The translations under genes were made by a program, and so were the position numbers. 43,212 nt of DNA, taken from contig JAKQDQ010000130.1 in assembly GCA_029573725.1 (NCBI GenBank), positions 1 through 43,212 on the forward strand, in the 5' to 3' direction. Each line of letters begins with the position of its first letter. The stretch's first letter is position 1. Under the pieces are notes generated by a model, which ran no database searches, had not been told where the DNA came from, and saw only the letters and a program-made list of their open reading frames with translations. The stretch comes from Verrucomicrobiota bacterium. Lineage in GTDB: Bacteria > Verrucomicrobiota > Verrucomicrobiia > Limisphaerales > JADLHS01. Shown here piece after piece: positions 7,599 through 16,252 of this stretch.

Positions 7599-7786
7599 TT
7601 CTCGGTTTTGAACAATGTAGTGCTGCGGTCAGGAATTCAATTGAAATCCGGGGACGGCATCAATTTCGCGGGGCGGATGTTTTCCACGAACGCGCTTGAC
7701 GTTCAACCTGGCCCGCCTTAGTCTCCTACCAATACGTCCCTGGTAAGATTGGTGATGGCCACTGATCCACGGGGTGGACGCTGCCG
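7599..7786. promoter_or_regulatory. Divergent promoter region between the ABC/E1 operon and the secreted-protein operon
   Basis: These 188 bases separate two divergent operons, so both promoters must lie here. On the + strand a TTGACG (7696-7701) could serve as a -35 element, but no convincing -10 follows. ACCAAT (7728-7733) and ATTGGT (7748-7753) form a perfect inverted repeat of six-base arms separated by 14 bases. This spacing could suit a dimeric regulator. The upstream half is clearly more AT-rich than the surrounding genes. No riboswitch was recognised. Confidence 0.4.
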
Positions 7787-10498
7787 ATGTTCCAACGAAA
7801 TCATTTGCTTGCGGGTGCGGCCGGATTGCTGTGCTGGCTGGGAGGCGCGGCCCGGGCGGATTTCGTGGCCTACAACTTCTTTGGTCTGGACGGGGTGAGC
7901 GGCACCATGACCAACGTCACCCGGTGGGGAGTTTCCTCACGGTTGTTTTTGCCGGCGCCGCTGGCTGTCGAAACCTTCGATGGCGGTGCGGAAACCTTGG
8001 TCAGTTCCGTTGCCGGCTGGTCGGAAACCAATCGCACGGACCGTGTCACTTCCGGCCTGAACCCGGCCAATCCGAATTCAGACACCTATCTGGGCTGGGC
8101 ATTGATTACCTATTCGCGGCTGACCAACGTGTTTGGCAGCCGGCGGATGCAAGTGGCCCCCGGTTATGAGGTCAATGGACAGCCGGTGACCCGGTTGCTT
8201 TCCAACAATCTGCTCTACGCCGAATCGGATCAACGGAGCGGCAATCAAGTTCAGGTGCTGTTTTCCCCGACCTACAACTTCACCGGACGGACGGGCATTA
8301 CGCTGGTGTTCAACAGCGCCTATGAGCAAAATCAGGACAACATTGCGGGGGTGGAATATTCCATCAACGGCGGCGCCTCATGGTTGCCGCTGTTGTACAT
8401 GGTGGATCAGGACGACCTGGTTCGGGATGGCGCCGGGAACATTGATGCGGTGACCACGCTGACCACGGCGCGGGAGGACCAGCCGTATGGCCTGGCGTAT
8501 TCCGCCTGGCTGGGCGCGCCCGTGACGGCGGCGCTGGCGCCGTTCCTCAGCGGTCGCGTCAACGACGACCCGGTGGAATCCAAGCGCGTGGAGGTTTTCC
8601 GGCTGCCGGCAGCGGACAACCAGGCCAATGTCCGTTTTCGCCTCTTCCAGGCCGGCACCGCCAGTTGGTACTGGGGGATTGATGACTGGCAGCTTTACAG
8701 TGTGCCCTACACCGATGTGAGTACTGGGACGTTGCTCAACGTCACCAACGGCCAGCCCACGGGGGTTACGATGACATTTTCCGTGAAGGGCCGTCCTTTG
8801 ACTGCCCGGGCGCCGACCAGTTCGGTGCCGCCCGGTCCGGAAACGGGTAACGCCGCGTTTGATGCCTTCCCCATTGACCTGGGGCCGGCAGGGGCCACCA
8901 CGCTATATGCCGGGGAGACCAACTTTCTGGACTTTACCGGCCTCGACCCGCTGAAGAATTACGAGATTGTGCTCTATAGTGATCGGGGCACGGGCGACCG
9001 GTCCACGGGCAACCTGCTGACGTACACGCTTTCCGGCGCGGATCATTTCGTCAACGGCAGCGCTCCTGCGCCGCCGCTCTCGGTCATTTCCGGTGCGCAA
9101 AACCAGTCTGTGACGATTGATGTCACGGACAATGGACGCGGGGACCGGGGCTATGTTTGTCGCTTCCTCGAGGTGCGTCCGGGCAGTGACGGGGCGGTCC
9201 GCATCACCCTGACGACCGCCGAGGGCGCCTGCTTGAACGCGCTGAAGCTGGTTGAAACCACCCCGGAGCGCATTGCGTTGACCGGGTTCCCGAGCATCAC
9301 GGAAACCGCAGTGGTCGTCACCGGCGTTCAGGGGATGGAGACGGCGTCGGCCGTGTATTTGTGCTACGGCGGCGCGGATGGCGGAAGCGACACCAACAAC
9401 TGGGAGCATGTGATTGCGCTGGGCAATCTGTCGCCGGGACAATTCACGGTGCAATTGACCGGTTTGACGACGTTCAAGAAATACTTTGTGACGTTCTACT
9501 CGGCGGGCCCGGCGATCACCGCGTGGTCCCGCGTGCTGGAGGTGCGTCCGCAACTGCAGGGCCTGTTATACGCCACGGGTTTTGAGCCGGGCGAGGTCAA
9601 CGCCTATCTTCCCGGGAATCTGGCCGGCCAGGGACCGCTGGGATTGTGGAGCGTGAGCAAGGGCAGTGCCACAGTGCAGCAATCCACCAGCGCGCATGGC
9701 TTGCAGGCGGTGCAGGCGGGTAACTGCACCATCAATGCCTCCCTGCTTGCGACCCAGCAGGTGCTGTGGGTGGATACCTTCTTTCTCGAATCCGGACTCA
9801 CCAATGCGCCGATCGTGCCCACGAACGCCGCCAGCAGCCTGATTTATTTCAGCGCCACCGACGGCATTCTCGCCCTGGACGGGAACGGCAGTGGCGGCGG
9901 AAATTTTGTGCAGGTCGTGCCCACCTTTCCCACCAACCTCTTCGTCCGGGTCACCGTGCGGAGCGATTATGCGAGCCGGCGCTATGATGTATGGATTGAC
10001 GGCGTGCAGCAGCGGACGAACCTGGGGTTCAAGGACGCCAGTGTCACCAGGTTTTCCGGGGTGGTCCGGCGCGCGGTGGCCACCAGTTACATGGATGATT
10101 TCAGCGTGTCGCTCTGGGGATTGGACGCGGACAGCGACGGCGATGGGCTGGTGGATCTGGATGAGGCAAAATTCTGGGGATCGTATCCCTTGCTTGCGGA
10201 CAGCGACGGCGACGGCGCCTCGGACGCCCACGAATTGCAGGCCCGCACCGATCCTGGCGATCCGGAATCGGTGTTTGCCCTGCAACTGACGGTGGACGCG
10301 CAAAAGAACGCGCGGATCAAGGTGCCCACCGTCACCGGTCTGCAGTATTCCCTGCAGCGGCGCATGGCCCTGGGGGCGGGCAATTGGGAGAATGTAAGCA
10401 ACGCCACGAATTTTCCCGGCGATGGCAGCGTGAAGGAATTTCTCCAAACCAGCGACGGCCAGAATTATTTTTATCGCGGGGTCATCATCAACCACTGA
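7787..10498 (+). CDS. Large secreted protein with C-terminal calcium-binding (thrombospondin type 3-like) repeats
   Basis: This exported protein of 903 residues has a signal peptide (1-23, ending GGAARA before DF). Most of the chain is beta-rich and full of T, N, G and S. It contains stretches such as YSINGGASWLPL and FRLFQAGTASWYWGIDDWQLY that look like jelly-roll or lectin-like domains. Near 780-830 there are two acidic Dx(D/N)xDG repeats (DADSDGDGLVDLDE and DSDGDGASDAHE), as in thrombospondin type 3 or dockerin-like calcium-binding repeats. A final beta module (about 833-903) may be a surface-sorting domain. No catalytic motif was seen. It starts the three-gene operon, and the next gene begins six bases after its stop. 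Function is unknown; cell-surface or extracellular structure is the best guess. Confidence 0.85.
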   Translation: MFQRNHLLAGAAGLLCWLGGAARADFVAYNFFGLDGVSGTMTNVTRWGVSSRLFLPAPLAVETFDGGAETLVSSVAGWSETNRTDRVTSGLNPANPNSDTYLGWALITYSRLTNVFGSRRMQVAPGYEVNGQPVTRLLSNNLLYAESDQRSGNQVQVLFSPTYNFTGRTGITLVFNSAYEQNQDNIAGVEYSINGGASWLPLLYMVDQDDLVRDGAGNIDAVTTLTTAREDQPYGLAYSAWLGAPVTAALAPFLSGRVNDDPVESKRVEVFRLPAADNQANVRFRLFQAGTASWYWGIDDWQLYSVPYTDVSTGTLLNVTNGQPTGVTMTFSVKGRPLTARAPTSSVPPGPETGNAAFDAFPIDLGPAGATTLYAGETNFLDFTGLDPLKNYEIVLYSDRGTGDRSTGNLLTYTLSGADHFVNGSAPAPPLSVISGAQNQSVTIDVTDNGRGDRGYVCRFLEVRPGSDGAVRITLTTAEGACLNALKLVETTPERIALTGFPSITETAVVVTGVQGMETASAVYLCYGGADGGSDTNNWEHVIALGNLSPGQFTVQLTGLTTFKKYFVTFYSAGPAITAWSRVLEVRPQLQGLLYATGFEPGEVNAYLPGNLAGQGPLGLWSVSKGSATVQQSTSAHGLQAVQAGNCTINASLLATQQVLWVDTFFLESGLTNAPIVPTNAASSLIYFSATDGILALDGNGSGGGNFVQVVPTFPTNLFVRVTVRSDYASRRYDVWIDGVQQRTNLGFKDASVTRFSGVVRRAVATSYMDDFSVSLWGLDADSDGDGLVDLDEAKFWGSYPLLADSDGDGASDAHELQARTDPGDPESVFALQLTVDAQKNARIKVPTVTGLQYSLQRRMALGAGNWENVSNATNFPGDGSVKEFLQTSDGQNYFYRGVIINH

Positions 10499-10504
10499 AC
10501 CATC

Positions 10505-12736
10505 ATGACCACACTCATGACCTCCAGACGGCACCGGAACGGGACGAGACTCATGGCGTTGGGCTTGCTGGCGGCCTGGGGCGGGCTCGTCCTTCCCGCC
10601 GCGGCCACCATCGCGGCCGGACCGTTCGTGCGTTTCACCGGCCCGGACACCGCCACGGTGAACTGGGTGACTTCAACCGCCGGCGCCTCCATTGTGGAAT
10701 TCGGATTGACGTCCGCGCTGGGCGCGCGGATTGAATCCGCCGCCGCCGTCACCAGCCACAGTCTGGCCATCACCAATTTGCAGCCGCGCTCGAAATATTT
10801 CTTCGTCATCAAGGAAGCCGGCAACAACGGGGAGGTCAGCAGTGAGCTTTACGATTTCGAAAGCGATTACAACTATGCGGTGCCTCCAGCGCCGGCGGGG
10901 CCCTCGCCCTATCCCGACGATGGCATGAGTGCCGTGTACGCGGCGGTGGCGCAGCAGCTGCTGGACCAGACGGGCCTGGTCCGCGGGTACTGCCTGGATT
11001 ACGGCTGCGGCGACGGCCGGCTGGCCTACGAGCTGGCCCGGCGCTCCGAGTTGAACATCGTCGGCGTCTCCACGGATGCGGCCGCCGTGGCGCGGGCGCG
11101 TCAGGCGCTGCGCGCCGCCGGACTTTATGGTTCGCGAGTCACCATCATGCACGTACCGCTGAACCAGCTGCCGCACACCAAGGATGCGTTTAACTTGATC
11201 GTCTCCGCGGACATGCTCACGGCCACAAATTGTCCCGGCGAGCCGGCCGAACTGTTCCGCGTGTTGCGCCCCAGCGGCGGCGTCGCCTGGCTGGGGTATC
11301 CTCCCGGGGCCGCCGGCAGTCTGGCAAACTGGCCGGCCTTGGACGCCTGGGTGCGCAGCGGGATTTCCACCAACGAGGCGCTGATTCAAGCCGACCCGGC
11401 CCGGTCCGTGAAAATCACCCGGGCCGCCCTGGCGGGCATTGGGGCGTGGTCGCATGGTTATGGGGATGCCGGGAACACCGCCTGCAGTTCCGACGAGCGG
11501 GTCATCGGCAGCGGGATGAGATTGCAATGGTTCGGGTTGCCCGGCCCGCGGGGAATGATTGACCGGGGTTGCCGGGATCCGCAACCGTTGTCGGTGAATG
11601 GCATCCTCTATACCGAGGGACTGAACCGCGTGGTGGCCCAGGACGCCTACAACGGGAGAATTTTCTGGTCCATGGAAATTCCCCAGTTGATCCGGGTGAA
11701 CATTCCCCGCGACACAAGCAATCAGTGTGCGGATGAGGGGTCGCTCTATCTCGCGGTGCGCGACACCTGCTGGCGCATCAACGGCTACACGGGCCTGCTC
11801 ACGCAGTACTACTCCCTGTCCGCGCCGAACCAGAGTACCAACCATGCCTGGGGTTACGTGGCCGTCACCGCCGACCGGGTGTTTGGCAGCAGCGTCAAGC
11901 GGGGCAGCGCCTACACCAATTACAGCGGCCCGCCCTATTGGTACGATTCGCTGGGCACGGAAAGCACCGCCAAGGTTTGCAGCGATAATTTGTTTTCCCT
12001 GGCGAAAGACACCGGGCAGCCGGTGTGGGCGTATGCCAACGGCGTGATCATCAACTCCTCGATCACCCTCGGCGGCGGACGGATCTATTTTGTGGAGTCG
12101 CGCAATCCCACCGCCAAAAACCAGGCCACCGGGCGCATCAGTTCCACGAGCCTCTGGCAGGACCTTTACCTCGTGGCGCTGGACGCCGCCAGCGGCACGG
12201 GGTTGTGGGAACAATCGCTGGCCGGTATCGCCGTCTCCCCGTATCCCGTCGTTTTCTTCCTGAGTTACACGGCGGAGAAACTGCTGCTGTGCAGTTCCAC
12301 CAGCCAGTTTTACCTCTACGCTTTGAACGCCCAGAATGGCACGGCGCTCTGGCAGAAGAATCACGCGTGGAATCGTAACAACCATGGCGGCCACATGTAT
12401 CATCCCGTCATTGCGGGCAACACCGTCTATCTCGAACCGTACGCGTATGACGTCACCACCGGCAATGTGGTGAAGAGCGGATTGCCCTCACGCTCGGGTT
12501 GCAGCACCATGTCTGCCGCCGCCAACATGATCCACACCGTGCAGCAAAACTACGACAACGCGGCGCTCTGTTTCTGGGATCTGGGCACGGATCAGCGGCG
12601 GCAAATGGTCGGCTCACGCGCGAGTTGCTGGATGTCCTTGATTTCGGCGGGAGGGATGGTGCTTTCGCCGACGGCCAGTTCGGGTTGTACGTGCAAGTTT
12701 CCCATCCAAACGTCCATCGCTTTTATTGCCCCGTGA
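10505..12736 (+). CDS. Secreted fusion: FnIII-like domain, SAM methyltransferase-like domain, PQQ-type beta-propeller
   Basis: This protein of 743 residues starts with a signal peptide (about 1-38, ending PAAATIAA). Next comes a fibronectin-III or purple-acid-phosphatase-N-like domain (about 39-117; VRFTGPDTATVNW, ITNLQPRSKYFFVI). Then follows a class I methyltransferase fold (about 130-270) with motif I LDYGCGDGRLAYEL (164-177) and a late VLRPSGGVAWLG strand. From about 310 onward it is a PQQ-like propeller (ALDAASGTGLWEQSL, ALNAQNGTALWQKN). Cysteines occur in NTACSSDERV and, at the end, SGCTCKFPIQTS. An exported methyltransferase is odd because S-adenosylmethionine is cytoplasmic. The domain may have lost activity and become a ligand-binding or structural module. 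The stop overlaps the next gene start as GTGA. Confidence 0.82.
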   Translation: MTTLMTSRRHRNGTRLMALGLLAAWGGLVLPAAATIAAGPFVRFTGPDTATVNWVTSTAGASIVEFGLTSALGARIESAAAVTSHSLAITNLQPRSKYFFVIKEAGNNGEVSSELYDFESDYNYAVPPAPAGPSPYPDDGMSAVYAAVAQQLLDQTGLVRGYCLDYGCGDGRLAYELARRSELNIVGVSTDAAAVARARQALRAAGLYGSRVTIMHVPLNQLPHTKDAFNLIVSADMLTATNCPGEPAELFRVLRPSGGVAWLGYPPGAAGSLANWPALDAWVRSGISTNEALIQADPARSVKITRAALAGIGAWSHGYGDAGNTACSSDERVIGSGMRLQWFGLPGPRGMIDRGCRDPQPLSVNGILYTEGLNRVVAQDAYNGRIFWSMEIPQLIRVNIPRDTSNQCADEGSLYLAVRDTCWRINGYTGLLTQYYSLSAPNQSTNHAWGYVAVTADRVFGSSVKRGSAYTNYSGPPYWYDSLGTESTAKVCSDNLFSLAKDTGQPVWAYANGVIINSSITLGGGRIYFVESRNPTAKNQATGRISSTSLWQDLYLVALDAASGTGLWEQSLAGIAVSPYPVVFFLSYTAEKLLLCSSTSQFYLYALNAQNGTALWQKNHAWNRNNHGGHMYHPVIAGNTVYLEPYAYDVTTGNVVKSGLPSRSGCSTMSAAANMIHTVQQNYDNAALCFWDLGTDQRRQMVGSRASCWMSLISAGGMVLSPTASSGCTCKFPIQTSIAFIAP

Positions 12737-14067
12737 AAAAGATTCTCCGCAGGGACCGCCCGGCGCGGTCATTGGTCCGGCGGCGGCCCGGTGGCGGTCT
12801 CCGCGTTTGCCGGCTGGCCATGGCGGGATTGGCGGGCCTGCTGGCCAGCTCGCCATTGCCGGCCCTCGACTGGCCGACCTATCAGCATGATTACCAGCGC
12901 AGCGGCGTGACCCAGGAGGAGCTGGAACTCCCGCTGGTGTTAAGCTGGACCCACTTCGCGCAAGCGCCCGCGCCCGCCTGGACGGATCCACCCAAGGCGG
13001 ATTACTACACCGCCGCGCCCCAGAAGCCACTCACCCCACGACTGGCCTTCGACCGGGCCCATCATCTGGCCATCGTCGGTGAGCGGTTATATTTTGGTTC
13101 GTCGGTGGAGCACACCATCAACTGTCTGGACGTCGCCACCGGCCGCACCAACTGGGCATTTTTCACGGATGGTCCGGTGCGCATGGCCCCGACGGTGCAG
13201 GCCGGCCGGGTCTATGCCGGCTCGGACGACGGCTCGGTGTATTGTCTCAACGCCACGAATGCCGGGTTGATCTGGCAACACACGCCGGTCGGCGCCACCA
13301 ATTATTTCGTGGCCAACAACGGCACCTTTATTTCGCCGTTTGCCATCCGGAGCTCCGTGGCTGTGGATCAGGGCGTGGCTTATTTCTCTGCCGGATTCTT
13401 CCCGCACGAAGGCGTGTATCTCTGCGCGGTGGATGCGGCGACGGGATTGAAGACCTCCGCCAGTCACTGGCAGCACGCGGTCACCGGGACCGCGGCGTTG
13501 CAGGGGTACATTCTGCTGAGCGCGACGAAAATTTTCATGCCGGGCAGCCGGAGCACGCCCTATTACTTCAACCGCGCCACCGGGGCTTTGCTCGGCTCAT
13601 ACAGCGGCGCCATGGGCACGTATGCCTTGCTCGCCGGCAATTCCTTCTTCTATGGCCCATCCGCCCGCGGCGGCGGGCAAATCACCGAGGGCGGGCTGTC
13701 GGGTGACACCATCGCCTCCTACAACAACGGCAACGCCCTGGTCGTCACCGCCACCCGCACTTATCTGTTGGGCGACACCACGCTGTCCGCCCTTGATCGC
13801 ACCACGCGCACGCCGGTGTGGAGCCGCAGCGCCCATTATCCCTACACGCTGATCATGGCCGGGCCCACCCTGTTCGCCGGCGGTGACGACGAAGTGGCCG
13901 CCTTCGATTCCGCCACCGGCAACAAACTCTGGAGCAGTCCCGTCAGTGGGCGCGCCTACGGCCTGGCCGTGGCCAGCGGACGGCTGTTCGTCAGCACCGA
14001 CACCGGTTACATCTACAGCTTCATCCAGGACCAGAGCGCCCAGCAAAGTTCGTGGATGTTTTACTGA
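12733..14067 (+). CDS. Secreted PQQ-like beta-propeller protein
   Basis: The start is GTG 12733, which overlaps the previous stop as GTGA. Earlier in-frame starts would lie inside the upstream gene. The 444-residue product has an Arg-rich n-region and a hydrophobic signal segment ending PLPALDW. Tryptophan-docking propeller blades follow, recognisable by repeated phrases: CLDVATGRTNWAF, CLNATNAGLIWQH, AVDAATGLKTSASHW, ALDRTTRTPVW and AFDSATGNKLW. This fits the PQQ/BamB-like repeat family. Nothing shows that a PQQ cofactor is bound, and many members are scaffolds. It probably works with the propeller fusion protein encoded before it, outside the inner membrane. Confidence 0.87.
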   Translation: MKKILRRDRPARSLVRRRPGGGLRVCRLAMAGLAGLLASSPLPALDWPTYQHDYQRSGVTQEELELPLVLSWTHFAQAPAPAWTDPPKADYYTAAPQKPLTPRLAFDRAHHLAIVGERLYFGSSVEHTINCLDVATGRTNWAFFTDGPVRMAPTVQAGRVYAGSDDGSVYCLNATNAGLIWQHTPVGATNYFVANNGTFISPFAIRSSVAVDQGVAYFSAGFFPHEGVYLCAVDAATGLKTSASHWQHAVTGTAALQGYILLSATKIFMPGSRSTPYYFNRATGALLGSYSGAMGTYALLAGNSFFYGPSARGGGQITEGGLSGDTIASYNNGNALVVTATRTYLLGDTTLSALDRTTRTPVWSRSAHYPYTLIMAGPTLFAGGDDEVAAFDSATGNKLWSSPVSGRAYGLAVASGRLFVSTDTGYIYSFIQDQSAQQSSWMFY

Positions 14068-14083
14068 GTCGCCCATTGCGAAG

Positions 14084-14099
14084 GCCCTGACCTCAGGGC
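14084..14099. terminator. Possible bidirectional terminator between convergent genes
   Basis: GCCCTGA (14084-14090) and TCAGGGC (14093-14099) form a seven-base-pair stem with a two-base gap between the converging genes. It overlaps the stop codon of the minus-strand gene. No T-tract follows, so this is a weak candidate. Confidence 0.25.
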
Positions 14100-15082
14100 G
14101 GTCCCAGGAGGAACAGCGAGCCGCCGGCAATGACGACGGCGAGCAGCCAGATGAGCAGCACCGCGGCGGTGTTGCTTAAACCCGCTCGCACGAGACGGTG
14201 GGAGAGGTGATTGGTGTCGCCAATGTAAAAGGGTTTGCCGAGACGCAGACGCAGGATCACCACCCAGGCGAGATCTCCCAGTGGCACGGCCAGCACAAAC
14301 AGCGGCACCAGGACGGCCAGCGGCTGCGGATGTTTTTCGGAGTGGAAGTGCGGCAGAACCGCCATGATGGCCAGAAGAAAGCCAACCAGGTGGCTGCCGG
14401 AATCGCCAAGGAACGCCCGCGCCCGGGGAAAATTATGCGGAAGAAAGCCCCCCAGGGCGCCGAGGGTGAGAAACGCCAGCAGCGCGACAAGATATTGCCC
14501 ATGATAAGCGGCGAGGCCGCCAAACCAGGCCGCGCCAATCGCGCCCAGCCCGCCGCAGAGACCGTTCATGTTATCCATGAAATTAAACGCGTTCACGACG
14601 ATCAGCAGCCACAGGATCGTGATGGCGTAGCTGAAAACTGGCGCGGGAACGAAGAGGGTGATGCGCACCCCCGCGGCGGCCACCATGCCCGCAATCCCCA
14701 ACTGCGCGATGAATTTTTGGGCGGGAGGCAGTTCAAGCCGGTCGTCCAACAGGCCCACCACGGTCATGCCAAAGGCGCCCAGGACAATGCCGGTCAACTG
14801 TCCCGCCCGCTTCGCAAAACCGTGCAGCAGCGGCGCCGTGCTGGCCTCGCCAAGCCAGCCCAGTTTCAGCAGCACGATGGCGATGGCCAGCGGCAGCAGC
14901 AGCGCCGTCAACACCGTCACTCCACCGGCGAGCGGAATGGGGGCGGTGTGGATTTTGCGGTGACCGGGATCATCCATCAGGCCGTTACGGGCGCACCAAA
15001 TTCGCCAGAGGGGGAGAGAAAAAAACGCGACGGCCCAGGCGCTGACAAACGCGGCCAGGTACAGAGTGAACGGGGCAGTCAT
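14093..15082 (-). CDS. WecA/MraY-family polyprenyl-phosphate phosphosugar transferase
   Basis: This glycosyltransferase family 4 membrane enzyme would transfer a (N-acetyl)hexosamine 1-phosphate from a UDP-sugar to undecaprenyl phosphate, the first step of a surface polysaccharide. It has 329 residues with about ten hydrophobic segments. The family signatures are all present. DDPGHRKIHTAPIPLAGG (about 37-54) is the N-terminal motif, NAFNFMDNMNGL the central aspartate motif and FLGDSGSHLVGFLL the third cytoplasmic motif. The ATG at 15082 overlaps the stop of the GT4 gene (ATGA). The neighbours (GT4 transferase, DUF2723-TPR protein) favour polysaccharide over peptidoglycan synthesis, so WecA-like is preferred to MraY. 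Confidence 0.9.
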   Translation of the reverse strand: MTAPFTLYLAAFVSAWAVAFFSLPLWRIWCARNGLMDDPGHRKIHTAPIPLAGGVTVLTALLLPLAIAIVLLKLGWLGEASTAPLLHGFAKRAGQLTGIVLGAFGMTVVGLLDDRLELPPAQKFIAQLGIAGMVAAAGVRITLFVPAPVFSYAITILWLLIVVNAFNFMDNMNGLCGGLGAIGAAWFGGLAAYHGQYLVALLAFLTLGALGGFLPHNFPRARAFLGDSGSHLVGFLLAIMAVLPHFHSEKHPQPLAVLVPLFVLAVPLGDLAWVVILRLRLGKPFYIGDTNHLSHRLVRAGLSNTAAVLLIWLLAVVIAGGSLFLLGPP

Positions 15083-16245
15083 CGGAGGGGGGCGCGCGTG
15101 AGTAAATCTCGATACAGGTGGTAAATGGTTTCCACCATTTGTTCGGTGGAAAAGCGTTCCTTCACAAACTGCCGGCCGAATTGTCCGAGCGTGTGCCGCA
15201 AGCGGGCGTCGCGCGCCAGTTGCAACAATTTGGCGACGACCTCATCTTCCCGGCCCGTGCGGACCAGAAATCCGGTGCGGCCGTCCAGGCATACTTCGTC
15301 CGCGCCATCGTAATCGTAAGCGATGACGGGCTTTCCTGCGGCGAGGGCCTGGGGCAGTGCCCGGCCCAGGGCTTCACGGCGCGACAGATGGATCAGACAA
15401 TCCATGACCCCGACGTACTGCGCCACCGCCGCCGGCGGCACCAACCCGGTGAGCGTGACCTTGTCCGTCAATTTCAACAGGCGGATCTGCCTTTCCAGTT
15501 GTGGACGAAGCACGCCGTCTCCGACCAGCAGCAAGTGCGCCTGGGGCAGATCCAGCAGCAGTTTGGCGAACACGCGCAGCGCCTCCTCGTGCCCTTTCAA
15601 GGGAAAGAGGCGGGCGATTTTTCCCACCACGAAGGCGTGACGCGGGATGCGGAGTTCCTCGCGCCGTGCGGGGAGGTTGGCGGCGTTCAGAAAGGGACCC
15701 AGGTCAAACCCGCTCCAGACGGTGGTGTAGATTTCCGGCCGGCCGATGCCTGCGGCCAGGTAAAGGCGTGTCATGGCATGCGCTGAACCAATGAAGTGAG
15801 TGGTATACCGGGCCGCGTAGCGTTCGGCCGCCGTAAAGGTGAGATTGGCCAGTGTCCCCTGAAACGGGCCGAAGGAGGGACCGTGAATGTGATGAATGAT
15901 GATGGGCACTCCGGCCCGGGCCGCCGCCAGCCGGCCCAACACTCCCGCCTTGCCACTGTGGGTATGCACCAGGTCCGGTTGCTGTTCCCGCAGCAGGCGG
16001 GTCAGTTCCCGCAGCGCGCGCAGGTCTTTCCACGGTTGCACCGCGCGAATCAACGACGGCGCCAAGGTCAGCAGCCCGGGACAGGAGGCCGCCTGGTCTT
16101 CGAGCGAGCCTTCGGGGCCGGAGGTGGGACCGGAAATCAGGCGCACGGTGACATCCGGTTTCGTGCGCAGTCCCAGCACGGTGGCGAGGGTGTTTTCCTG
16201 GGCGCCGCCAATGACGAGCCGGGTGATGATGTGGGTGACGCGCAT
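15079..16245 (-). CDS. Family GT4 glycosyltransferase (GT-B fold)
   Basis: This cytoplasmic or membrane-associated retaining glycosyltransferase has 388 residues. The start is ATG 16245, seven bases after the preceding stop; a longer reading to 16305 would overlap that gene. The N-terminal domain begins MRVTHIITRLVIGGAQ, with the GGAE/Q nucleotide-loop motif of the family, and HTHSGKAGVLGRLAA follows. The C-terminal domain has GKIARLFPLKGHEEAL and LLLVGDGVLRPQLE. The E-x7-E-type motif region is SRREALGRALPQALAAGKPV. The donor and acceptor sugars cannot be deduced. Coupling to the WecA-like gene points to elongation of a lipid-linked glycan. Confidence 0.92.
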   Translation of the reverse strand: MRVTHIITRLVIGGAQENTLATVLGLRTKPDVTVRLISGPTSGPEGSLEDQAASCPGLLTLAPSLIRAVQPWKDLRALRELTRLLREQQPDLVHTHSGKAGVLGRLAAARAGVPIIIHHIHGPSFGPFQGTLANLTFTAAERYAARYTTHFIGSAHAMTRLYLAAGIGRPEIYTTVWSGFDLGPFLNAANLPARREELRIPRHAFVVGKIARLFPLKGHEEALRVFAKLLLDLPQAHLLLVGDGVLRPQLERQIRLLKLTDKVTLTGLVPPAAVAQYVGVMDCLIHLSRREALGRALPQALAAGKPVIAYDYDGADEVCLDGRTGFLVRTGREDEVVAKLLQLARDARLRHTLGQFGRQFVKERFSTEQMVETIYHLYRDLLTRAPLR

Positions 16246-16252
16246 GGCGTCG

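Noticed and set aside
10673..12403. 576-codon minus-strand frame opposite the propeller fusion gene
   Set aside because: It is an antisense shadow of a gene with clear methyltransferase and propeller repeats.
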